Notes under the pieces: model-generated | Database searches by the model: none | What the model was told of the DNA's origin: nothing | Seen by the model: only the letters and a program-made list of their open reading frames with translations | NCBI RefSeq assembly: GCF_965363235.1 | Contig: NC_134846.1 | Span: 72,142,724 to 72,206,723 of the forward strand | Length of the DNA: 64,000 nucleotides | From: Mytilus galloprovincialis | Lineage: Eukaryota; Mollusca; Bivalvia; Mytilida; Mytilidae | Direction of reading: 5' to 3' | In this document: in pieces, positions 23,137 to 34,600 of the stretch | Numbering within the stretch: the first letter of the stretch is position 1 | Layout: each line of letters begins with the position of its first letter | Program-made: the position numbers and the translations under genes

Positions 23137-24160
23137 CTTCTTGTCGACTTGTTTCATATGATGCTAATTTCATGCAGAAACTTCAGTCTTCAGAAAAGTT
23201 AAAAGAAGCTAGCATGATATCCTTTAACTTCACTTTTTGCTGTCTTCCAACTAAATAATGTAAAGTTTGGTGACTATGTTGAACAAAGCTATCGCATCGA
23301 ACTTGAAATAAAGGACACACGAGACACAGTTCAGTGTGCCACATATATTGACTAACATCCAGAATTGACGATCAGCATCGATTAAGAAGAAAACTTTATG
23401 ACAAAAGCGTCTGCATATTGACTTTTATCCCTCTCAGATGAAACACTATTACTTCCGTACAGATATGAGCCCCACGACTGGTAAAGCGGGATCTGCTAAC
23501 CTTCAGATCACACCCTGTTTTTGTGAGGTTTGTGTTACTCAGTTTTTCATTTTATATGTCGTATTTCGTATACTCTCTTTTTTTTTGGGGTTCTTTTTTT
23601 GGCCATGGCATTGTGAGTGTTTCTTCTTGTCGACCTGTTCCTGCTGTCATATGAGGCTGATTTCATGCAGGAACTTCAGTCTTCAGAAGAGTTAAAAGAA
23701 GCTAGCATGATATCCTTTAACTTCACTTTCCACTGTGCTCTTACTAAATAATTTAAAGTTTGGTGACTATGTTGAACAAATCTATCGCATCGAACTTGAA
23801 ATAAAGGACACAACAGACACATTTCAGTGTGCCTCATATATTGACTAACATCTAGAATTCACGATGAGGATCGGTTAAGAAGAAAACTTTATGACAAAAG
23901 TGATGATTTCAATGAGTTTTTAATTTCTATATTGCAACATTCCAGCAGCGTCTGCATATGAAATATCTTTCTCTTAGATAAAACAATATTCCTTATAGAG
24001 TATGAGCAACAAGACGGGTAAAGCAGGATCTGCCAACCTTCAGATCACACCTTTTTGTTGGGTTTGTGTTACTCAGTTTTTTATTTTATATGTAGTATTT
24101 TGTATACCCTCTTTGGTCTTTTTATGTTTTTTTTCTTTTTTTTTAGCCATGGCATTGTGA
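23137..24160 (+). repeat. Direct tandem duplication of a roughly 490-bp unit
   Basis: Unit 1 (23137-23622) and unit 2 (23623 to about 24160) share cttcagtcttcagaa, gctagcatgatatccttta, tttggtgactatgttgaaca and atcgcatcgaacttgaaata in the same order, and both finish with gccatggcattgtgag. Unit 2 has a small internal insertion. It is likely an element with a repeated internal module; no protein was recognised. Confidence 0.85.
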
Positions 24161-24184
24161 GTTTATTTACGACTCAAGTTTAAA

Positions 24185-24530
24185 ATTGAGAATGGAAATG
24201 GGGAATGTGCCAAAGAGACAACAACCCGACCATAGAAAAAAACAACAGCAGAAGGTCACCAACAGGTCTTCAATGTAGCGAGAAATTCCCGCACCCGGAG
24301 GCGTCCTTCAACTGGCCCCTAAACAAATATATACTAGTTCAGTGATAATGAACGCCATACTAATTTCCAAATTGTACACAAGAAACTAAAATTAAAATAA
24401 TACAAGACTAACAAAGGCCAGAGGCTCCTGACTTGGGACAGGCGCAAAAATGCGGCGGGGTTTAACATGTTTGTGAGATCTCAATCCTCCCCCTATACCT
24501 CTAGCCAATGTAGAATTGAATGTTTAAATA
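24185..24530 (-). repeat. Dispersed repeat, inverted copy of the 17240 family
   Basis: Contains gagacaacaacccgaccata and cccggaggcgtccttcaact, the reverse complements of motifs at 17240-17475. It extends that family further, to aggggaggattgagatct in reverse. Confidence 0.75.
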
Positions 24531-24895
24531 CCACAATACTGTATAATATTAAGCAGAGACGGACATAATTGAAAGAGATCAAGTTTATTCACTTCAATTT
24601 TACTAAAAAAAGTTTGAATGTTTAAATACCACAATACTTTGAATGTTGTATACCCTCTTTGGTCTTTTTATGTTTTTTTTCTTTTTTTTTAGCCATGGCA
24701 TTGTGTGTTTATTTACGACTCCAGTTTGAATGTTGTATACCCTCTTTGGTCTTTTTATGTTTTTTTTTCGTTTTTTTTAGCCATGGCATTGTGACTCCAG
24801 TTTGAATGTTTAAATACCACAATACTGCATAATATTAAGCAGAGACGGACATAATTGAAAGAGATCAAGTTTATTCACTTCAATTTTACTAAAAA
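24525..24895 (+). repeat. Local patchwork of short direct duplications
   Basis: The block gaatgtttaaataccacaat through ttcacttcaattttacta (24517-24607) is repeated at 24801-24890. Between them the block accctctttggtctttttat is present twice more, copied from 24106-24160. This looks like recent serial local duplication. Confidence 0.85.
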
Positions 24896-26286
24896 AGAAA
24901 AAAAGGCTATGTTTCTGTGTTGATTATCGCCTGCAAAACACATTTTCCCAAAAAATATCCATACCAATGCCTATATAACCAAAATGAAACAAAATAGTTT
25001 CAACTTCCAAGTTAAGTAAAACATAAAAGAGTATTAAAATTACAATAATAGGTTGTTATTGCATCAAACACTGTACTATATTTTTCATTCATGACAGCAT
25101 TAAAACCCTTCAGTGAAAAAGGTGAATAGATTGAACAGAGAACAAGAGAACTAAAAATATCTGAGAAGTTTTGCACATATGAATGGGTTAAACTAGATTT
25201 TCAAGAAATCCAAAATGATGTAGAAATGTTAAAGTTCTATTCCATGTAACCTCTTGATCTACTCTTTACTGCAAGTTATATACATGATTGGTCGGATTCC
25301 CCTGATTGTGATAGCGTGTGAATGTGTTTTTCCAACTAAACTTGAAATACACATGAATTAAGAGACAATAGAACCATAAGCACATTTACCCAGATCCTTA
25401 TATTACAGCGAAGGTATTGAGAATGAAAATCAATTACTGAAAAAAATAACTTCACAAATTCTCCAATGTGAACTTTTCATTTATATTTGTAACAACATTT
25501 CATAAGTACTTGAATATAAAAAATGTTATTTGATCAAGCCCAGAAGAAGAGCCACTATCATATAGTATGCCATATTTTATTCATAGTTCTGGCAATGATT
25601 CTTTTTTATTCAAGTAGTATGCTAGCTAGCAGTCATATGGATATAACACTCAGGAAGTTATTTGGACACTTTCTCCATTAACTATAGATGGCTTAAATGT
25701 AACACCAGAAGTCCTGTGAATTAGTAAATACTTTATTGGTAATAAAATATACCATAACAGTGGAATAAAACAAACAATGTTTAAATTGTGATGGAGGCAG
25801 TTTAAGTGAGTTATTTTTTAATAAAAAAAAAAGAAAATGTTGTATGATTGATAAATGAGATAACTGTCCACCAGACTTCATGCACTGTGCTAGGATTTTT
25901 TGTTTTATGGTATCATGACAACTAATTAATATCAGAGTTCCTGCTGCAAAATATGGACAAAATGATGAAAGATGTAAAATGGGGAATATCATATTAATTT
26001 TGGCAAAATTATTTGAGTATACTTCCAGTATCAAATATGATGAATTGATTTACAATACATGTTATATACAATTTCTTTACACATGAAAACTCTAACAATG
26101 CTTTTTTTTTTATTTTATCTAATTTTCATTTCTAAAAAACATAACTCCTGAAAAAAGTAATTCAGGAGAGTTGACTTTTGAAAATGTTCCAGACATTGCT
26201 GATATAAACCTTTAAGGATGGACACCCGTTTTCCTGTGATTACAGTCGTGTGAAGGAAAAAACATTTCAAAAACTGAACACAGTGT

Positions 26287-26779
26287 TATATATGTTGTGT
26301 ACAAGTTGTAATGTTGTACAAATTATAATTTGTACAGACTTTTTGTACAAGTTATCAGTGTTTTATGACCTGCTGAACAAAAATGGATGATGTAAGCATA
26401 CAGTCTTTTTTGCTTCGCATATTTCTGTCATATTTTCAGAACTTCATGATACAGTCTAATACTGAGCATTGATACAAAAACATTATAAGACCACACAAAG
26501 ATTTTGTATGGATATGAATATGGTATATGGAAAATAATAAAATTAGAATTTAAACCATTCATGTATCATCATTTGCAGTTTGGAGACAAGGAGAATATCA
26601 CTAAATGTTAGGTTGAAGTATATTCATTTGAATTTAAAACATTACATTGGTACATTTTATAAGACTAACCTGTATCACCTGTTGCAAGAAGGTAGGTGTA
26701 AAAAAACTTATAACTAGTACAAAAATCATGTACAAATTATAATTTGTACAAACTTACATCTTGTACACAACATATATAC
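26287..26779. mobile_element. Foldback element with about 50-bp inverted ends
   Basis: The left end carries tatatatgttgtgtacaag and the right end the reverse complement cttgtacacaacatatata. Inside each arm is the palindrome tacaaattataatttgta. About 390 bp without a coding frame lies between. No target duplication is clear. Confidence 0.8.
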
Positions 26780-27854
26780 ATACTATTGCTTGCTCATATA
26801 ATGTGCATGATAACAAAAAAAAAACCAAACCAGGAGAGTTTAATTTTACTTAGGACTGCCTGAAAAAATGGAACATAATAATATTCAAAATCTTGCTCAT
26901 TTTCATAGCTTTCTTTAAAGTTTCTTGTAGTTTTCTGCAATGGATGCTTCCAATGACTTATCTTAATATGACATAAAAATAAGATTACAAAACAACACAC
27001 ATTTCTGAGTTTAATGATGCAAATTTCATGAAAATAGATTTTTTTGGAACATTTAAAAAAAACTTTTTATACATTATTGATGAAAATACTGAAAAGGGAA
27101 TAACATTTGTCAATGTGCTGTTTATCTATTTCTAGTAGGTGAAAACCATAAATAAATTGGACTGTGAAGGGTTTAAACTATCAAAAAAAACCAAAACATA
27201 AAAATATGACAGTTTCAAAATTAAGGAAGTTTGCTGGTCATGTTTTGGGATTTTTGTCAGATTTTCGAAATCCTCTGGTTTTATCCATTGGAATGTCTTA
27301 AAATAATTTGTCCATTGACACCATTTTTCTGTTTAAATATCTTTTACATGTATAATGATAAGCCATCTATTAAAGTCTTATAAAATTTTAATTATTTTTT
27401 AATAGGTTTTGAGAACTAGAACTTGATAAAGCTATGAAAAGTCAAGAGAGAATATTATCCAGCCCAAAATTCAATGGCTAATATCTCAAAAACAAGCACA
27501 TTGACTTAATTTTTTTTTTGCTCTTTTGATTCCTTTATTAATCCCCTATCAATATAAACTAGTGTTTTGAAAGTTAATTATTTTGAAACTGAGAAGCAAA
27601 CTCCCTTAACATAAAAATACTGGTTATACATGGAAGCTAAGATACTATGGAATCCTGTTGTATCATTTCATATGTATATCCTAGCCAAATACATGTATAA
27701 AAATAAATAACAAATTTGTTGCATTACAAAATTATTGTTATTTCAGCTTGAATGAATTAAACAAATTTCATTCCACAGATTCTTATCCTATACTAAGTAA
27801 TATTTATATTTTTTTGTCATGTTTCGCCATTATGAAATGTACACTTACATTCTA

Positions 27855-28522
27855 GTAATTCTGTATTGATTATCAGATGTTTAGAGTCATGATTCACCGG
27901 TTTTAAGTCTGTACACTAACATTCTAGTATTAGAAAACCCTGTAGTTGAAAAACCCACAAACTTTAACATGACGTCCTGTGGACGTCGGTAAGGAACTTT
28001 TATTGTAACTTCAGGCGCGGATCCAGAGAGGTTGGAACCCCCCCTTTTTTTTGGACGATCAATGCATTTGAATGGGGACATGTAATTGGAACCCCCCCTT
28101 TGTCCTGGGTTAGGAACCCCCCCTTTTTAAAATGGCTGGATCCGCCCCTGAACTTCATTCTATTAAGCTGTTGTCACTCTATACCTGAATGTGGCTACTA
28201 CAATACAATCATACAGCTTACAACTTTTGTTTCCTTCACAATATCATGGTGCCGTGACCAGGATATAGCCTGTATTTATAACCAGGTGTTTAGAGTTATG
28301 ATTCACCAGTATGAAGTCTGTAAACTAACATCCTAGTATTACGAAATTCTGTATTGATTACCATGTGTTTAGAGTTATGATTCACCAGTATGAAGTCTGT
28401 AAACTAACATTCTAGTATTACGAAATTCTGTATTGATTACCATGTGTTTAGAGTTATGATTCACCAGTATGAAGTCTGTAAACTAACATCCTAGTATTAC
28501 GGAACCCTGTATTTATTACCAG
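27855..28522 (-). repeat. 79-bp tandem repeat made from copy 2's last coding segment
   Basis: The motif gtgtttagagttatgattca starts at 28286, 28365 and 28444, and the next matching position in the true exon is 28523, an exact 79-bp step each time. On the minus strand each unit encodes HLVINT, then RNTRMLVYRL, then a stop, which is the end of the NACHT/WD protein. A more diverged unit lies at 27855-27940. The copies beyond the first stop should be 3' UTR. Confidence 0.92.
28012..28150. mobile_element. 139-bp MITE with CAGG(C/G)GCGGATCCAG ends
   Basis: The inverted ends are caggcgcggatccag and ctggatccgcccctg. The 5-bp flank aactt is present on both sides (28007-28011 and 28151-28155). The interior has repeated ggaaccccccc tracts. 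Very similar short elements are abundant in bivalves. CAGGGGCG-type ends suggest hAT affinity, although hAT targets are usually 8 bp. Confidence 0.8.
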
Positions 28523-28681
28523 GTGTTTAGAATCAGCTGTAAATTTCATCTGTTGGACATCTGAGGGGATCTTCAGACTAGCCACATCTATTCCAGTAAT
28601 GATGTCCCAGAGAATCAGCATGTTATTTAGGCAGCTAGACACAACCCATCTACTATCTGGGGATATTGTGATATGAACCAC
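28454..28681 (-). CDS. Copy 2, exon 11 (last WD repeat, stop)
   Basis: Reads VVHITISPDSRWVVSSCLNN, then LILWDIITG, ending RLHTGES. The acceptor is TATGCAG and the phase is 0. The final 70 or so bases form the first unit of the 79-bp array, so the stop codon itself is repeated downstream. Confidence 0.9.
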   Translation of the reverse strand: MVHITISPDSRWVVSSCLNNMLILWDIITGIDVASLKIPSDVQQMKFTADSKHLVINTGFRNTRMLVYRLHTGES

Positions 28682-31600
28682 CTGCATAATAAACATCAAA
28701 ACTTATCATTTGATAAATTAAAGGCACAAATGAAATTATTTATCTTATAATTAACATGAAAATGTGTCCAGAAGGCAGATCATGTCTCACTCACATCATC
28801 ACACTTTTAGTTCAGTCAATCATTTAATTGGGACCAAAACCATAATAAATGGCTTAAAAGTAGTATTCTAGGGCAATGAAACCAATAAGAGTTTATTTTT
28901 GTCATTTTGACTTATTTGTAGATTATATTTTGGTGAGCTCTTGGCTTTTACAATTTCTGTCATAGTATATACTAAAAGTGCAAAAATATGTAAAAAAATC
29001 GTATTTGAGGGGAAAAACTCTTAAAGAAAGTCAAAGGTTGATTTTGTCCATGTGACTTGTTCGAAGATCTGATTGTCCTGGTCATTTTTCCTGTTCAGAA
29101 TTTTTCTGTTTTTTATTTTTTTTTATCCAAGATAAAAACACTTTAAAACTTGGTAAAAATTGTTATATAGGACAAAGACTCAATAATGAACTGTCTAAAG
29201 TTTATGAAAATTTCAAAGAAAATAGAACTTTACCTCCTGAGTATTGTACGGATGTCAGTTATTTTTTCATTGAACAGTTTTGGTTTTTGAGGTAAAGCCC
29301 AAAATTATGAAATTTAAAAAATAAAATTACATTTCAGGGGCAATAACTCCAAAATTATTTCTCTAAAAAAGAAAAATTTTGAATTTTTGAGATATGAGCA
29401 GAAAAAAGCATTTTACCCCTATGTTCTTATTTAAGCAAAAGCAGCCATATTTGTTGATGGACCAAATCCTTGGATACAGTTTAATATAAGATACCCTAGG
29501 GACCATTCAGGTACAGTTAAGTAACATTTAAAGATGTTTTCATACAAAAATAAACTGTTATCACAGAGATATGTCTCACCTTTTTGTTATTTTGATAATG
29601 CAAATCTTGAAATTAAAATATTAATACATTAACATGTAAGTTATGCAAATATTCAAAGTCAATAAATCATGACAGTCACTGAAAGTACATGGCTACACAA
29701 TCTCCATGGAAATGAGATATGCCAATGCCAATAAAAACAACTGCATACCAAATACAATTGACTTATTGTAAGTCGATCCCTTTAACAGTCAATGAGCCAT
29801 GATGAGAGGGTAGGGATGTATACTAACCATAGTAATGATACTTGCAAATGCCAATAAATTTGCATACAAAATATCAGTGACTTAACATTAGCAGTTCATC
29901 TTAAGCTGATCTAATCACAAACTAATATATGTAAACTGAAAAAAATTTCAAAGTCAATAAACCATGACTGAGGTGGAAAGTCCAAATAATCACCATGCAA
30001 ATGAGATGTGCCAATGCTTATACAACTGCATACCAAATATCAATGACCTACCACTTGTGGTTAACTATAAACTAGACCTAATCACAATCAAATACATTGT
30101 TGACACCCCACAGGAAACAGCATTATTCTATGTCTAGCTTTTTGACTCCATAAAAGCAAGACTATAAGAACCAGCAATTAGAAAATTATATTTTTAAAGT
30201 TATTCAAGATCAAAGAGTTTAACCTACCGAAGCTGAATGCCTTTTCTTAGGTTCATTTCCTCCTGCAGGCAGACCTGTTTTGGTTTCCCATATAAGCATG
30301 TATCCCTCCTCTGAACCACCTGCAACATAAAGACCATCTTGGCTACATTCCATATTTAATATATAGGGAGGTTCATCCAAATGTTTTGGCTGATACAAAA
30401 ATCCAAGCTTTTCTTTCTTGATAATTCTATAGTCACACTTGCCAGTAGGAATATCCCAGAAACAAACAAAGCGACGTGTAGTGATCATCATTACGTTGCC
30501 TTTATATGGCTGTATAATCTGTCCTAAATGTGGAGTCTTGGTCAAAACTCTATTGCATGGCATTAGACCACCTGTAGCTTGGGGTAGATCAACAGCATAA
30601 AACCTGTGTTTATGAGATTCAGGCATAAACCCAGCATTGCGCCAACTTTGTTTTTGCCATGCTGCTAAAATGTCTTCATATTCTTTCTCATTAACTTTCA
30701 CCCTTATTGCTAAAAAACGTTCAGAATCATTCAATGCGAGATCAATTCTGTCAGTAGTAATATTTTGTTTCAACAGGAATGATTTTTTAATTTTAAGAAG
30801 TCCTACATCAATGATTTTTATAAATTGGTTGTTTTCTGCAGATTTCACTAGATACAATGTCCTACAATCTTTTCCTTGGCAAAAATTTAACACATTGTGG
30901 GTGACCATATTTTCTGCTCCTTTTTTAATGTCCACTATTTTCAGGGTCTTGGTAATTCTATCCAAAACAATACACATTGAGTTAATTGTTGCTAATACTT
31001 TTTGACCAAGGATTCCAATGCGGATTTTATTTTGTAGTTTCACATTATCTACAGACCAGATCCTCAGATTTCTGTCTTCTGAAGCGGTTATTATGGAGTG
31101 TCCTTTTAGGTCAATATCAAAACCAACAATACCTTTCTGTGCCAACAAATCAGATCCCTCTGTACTGACTTCCACAATGGATAACTTATTGACATTAGCT
31201 GTAAGTAATGTTGTCAACTCCCAAACCTTAGCTGTATTTTCCTTGCTCACAGTAACAACTTGATCTTCAAGTACTGCGACTTTGATGATTTCATCCCTAT
31301 CAGCTTTGAAATTTCCAAACTGTTTCCCTGTCTGAGATTTGTACATAATTAACTGTCCTTGGTTGTCACCAATGAAAACTAAATCATTCATCCAGCTCAC
31401 TCCAAAGCTAGTTATAGTATTTATTACATTCAATTGTTGGACAACCTCCCCATTAGAGATGTTATACACAGCTACAAAGCCTTGTTCCAACCAAATGGCC
31501 GCCAGTGCATGGGAATGTGCCACAGATAACTGCAGTACTTTAGAAGAGAGATCTTTATCAATAGCTATACTGGTATCTTCTAAGTTTATAACCGTCAAAG

Positions 31601-34600
31601 TTCCTCTATTTTCCCTATTACTACTTCCAACAAGTAGACTTTCATTATATCCAACTGCAGCAAGGCCTTTAGTAAAAGTATGGTTAGTGTTTACTATCTT
31701 TCCATTGTCTGTACTTCCAATAGCATGGATTCTGACACAACTACTTGTATTCTTTCCCTTTTTTTCTGCACTTATACTCAAGATAACCTTTAGATTTTCT
31801 TCATTTGTAGTTATGATGTTTGAAACACTATCTGGTTTTTCTACCAGTGTGATCAAGTCAACCTTTTTAAAACTGTTTGTATCTAGCGTTAGCACATCAC
31901 CATTGCTGAACAGTATTGTTAAGTGTAGGGAATCAGTACTGAGACAGCTCATTATTGGATAACATTTCTTGGTTCCAATATCTTTACTAACTTTAGAAAA
32001 CATATACTGGTTTGACAGCTGATTGTGTAGATGGAAAGTCTGCAAACTATCTTTCCCTAACTGGATTACTCTTTTCTCTGACTTATCAAGTATGGGTAGC
32101 ATTATGGGTTTGAAATTTTTATTTTGATCCAATTGGTAAATTTCATTATTGATTGCATCATAAATTGAATAATATGCTCCATCTGAATCTTTGACTCTAG
32201 AATTTGTCATCAAAACTGATTCTGTACCATGAGAAACGATATTATTTATATCATTATAGGTCTTCAATAGAGCTGTTGAAGAGTCTTTTCTTGGCGCCAA
32301 ACATGGAAATACAGGGATAAGTAGTGGAGATTTACTGCAGGACACTGTATCTTTTGCTTGTTGAAGTAATTCCTGAAGATATGGTTGATTCTCAGCAATG
32401 TATAACCTTGACAGTAGATTTATGGCAAAGTTGATACCATATAAGTTTTCTGATTTAGAGACAAGGAAGTAATTTCTCAAGAAGGCCACCTCTTCATCAT
32501 CTGTTTTGTCCAAATATTCTGTCATGTCATCCACCAAGGTTGATAAAGGCAGGGCTTGCATTCTCATTGTCAAGAATTTCAAATTACAAAAGCATTCTGA
32601 CTTGGCAATTGAAGGATCTATCTGATCTCCACCATGGGTAATGTGATATGGGGCAGCTATCAGTTTTCTTTTATTTTTTACAACAAGTGGTTGTTTTGTG
32701 ACTTGTCTGTCTGCATTCTCCACTGTCATATTTCTTCTGTGTAGGGTTATGTCCCTTTGAATACCATCATTGGCAATGAAATATTCTGCCAATACTTTGT
32801 GTAATTTTTTGCCTGCACTGCCAGTTGCATATCTTCCATGAGCTGTCTCAAAGAATTGCCTATGATACCAATTCAGAGTTGTTTTTCCAAATGATCTTCT
32901 CTCTACAATATATTCTCTGAGGTCATATCTTATCCTTGCTACAAGTACCGGTGGCATTCGTACAATGCCAAGGACAGGCGGATTATGATAGCGGTAGATA
33001 TCATTCAGTGCTTCGTCATCACAGGATAACACATCCTCCCATTCAATATCAGAAATTCCATTGTAGGCAACTGTAATGTAACCTAGAGAATGGCTAATCA
33101 AGACTTGTCCAAATTTCTTTTCCATGTTGTCAAACAGCTGGTTTATGGCTCCTTGTACTGAATCTTGCAAAACTAAAGCATTATCTGAAATGTAAGAACT
33201 CCAATTTACAGCCTCATCTAGGACCAGTTTAAGGTACAAAGGCCCTCTGCAATTTCTAAATGCATTTATGATTTGGTTAGCTTGATTCTGAGTAACAGCT
33301 CTCTTCCTTTTTGCTAGATATTTTTTCGTCATTTCAAATCCTGTATCATCTGGAAGTTTAGGCAGTTCTATGAAGTTGGTGTTATCTGGAAACATTGTCT
33401 GCAGAGTGTTCAAAATTTCATGTTCCTGTGGTAATGTTGACAAAATCATCTTTATGTTTGTTGGTAGGACTGTTGGCAGCCATTTTAATATAAAAGCATC
33501 ATCTCTTGAAGACAGCTGATCAAGAGAGTCTAGAAGAATAACAATTGGCTTTTTCACCTTGTTTGACACTCGACGCAAGAATCTTGGCATATATTCTAGC
33601 ATGTTCTTCATATTTTTGTAGCCTACTGGTTCCATCATAATTTTAGCACAGTCAGCAAGTTGTCCACAGAGTCCAAAAAGTACATCATATATGTTCAAAC
33701 TGTAGCGAGATGTGCCTAAAAATCTAATAATTCCAATGTGAGGCTCCTTCTTGAACCACACTTGTAAATTTTCCATAATTTTGGCAATAACACATGTTTT
33801 CCCACCACCTGAAGGAGCATGCAAAATAAGAGGCCGTCTAGATTTGTCCTTGAGAATATATTGTTTGGCTTGCTCTAAAACATCAACTCTACCACAGAAA
33901 GCCTCACATTTTAGTTTACAAAAATGCAGATGATGAAGTACTTCATTATAGCTCATGTAAAATTCCCGTTTTCTTATTAGGTTTTTCTGGTCTTCTCTAG
34001 CTTTATCAATAAGTTCAGAAACATCCTGAATGAGATCATCACATAGCTGTTTGATGTATGAAGAATGATCTTTATGTTTTTCAGGATCAACTCCTCCTTC
34101 ATACCAATTAAGATTATATTGATGAATTCTTTTTGATTTCTTTAAGGCAAATGGAACTTTTTCTTCAACCATTTTCCCTCTTAGTAACTTGACTTGATCA
34201 TTTATTATCAACTGAAAAGATATTTTTAATGCAGTATGTTAAAAAGGGTATTGAATGCTTTTTGAGATCTCATATACATACAAACAAGAATGTGTCCAAA
34301 GTACACAGAGCGTGACAGATGCCCCACTTGAACTATCATTTACTATATTCACAGGGTTGTAAAATTAGAGTCAAAACTCTAATTTGGTATTTAAATGAGA
34401 AAGATCATATCATATGGAACATGTGTACTAAGTTTCAAGTTGATTGGACTTCAACTTTATCAAAAACTACCTTAAAATTTACCAAAAACTTTAACCTGAA
34501 GTGAGACAGATGGACAAATGAATGGACGAATTAACAAATGAACGGACAGACAGACGAACAAATGGACACGCATAATGCCCCTAGGTGGGGCCTAAAAATT

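Larger units (their letters stand above)
18946..28453. other. Repeat-rich spacer between the two NACHT/WD genes
   Basis: No conserved coding exon was found on either strand apart from the degraded repeats of copy 2's terminal exon near its right edge. It should hold copy 1's promoter and 5' leader and copy 2's 3' UTR. Recognisable contents are listed separately. Stretches at 24900-26280 and 26790-27850 show only AT-rich sequence. Confidence 0.65.

Noticed and set aside
28100-28336. Plus-strand frame of 78 residues near the 79-bp array
   Set aside because: It runs through the end of a MITE and into the antisense of the repeat units.
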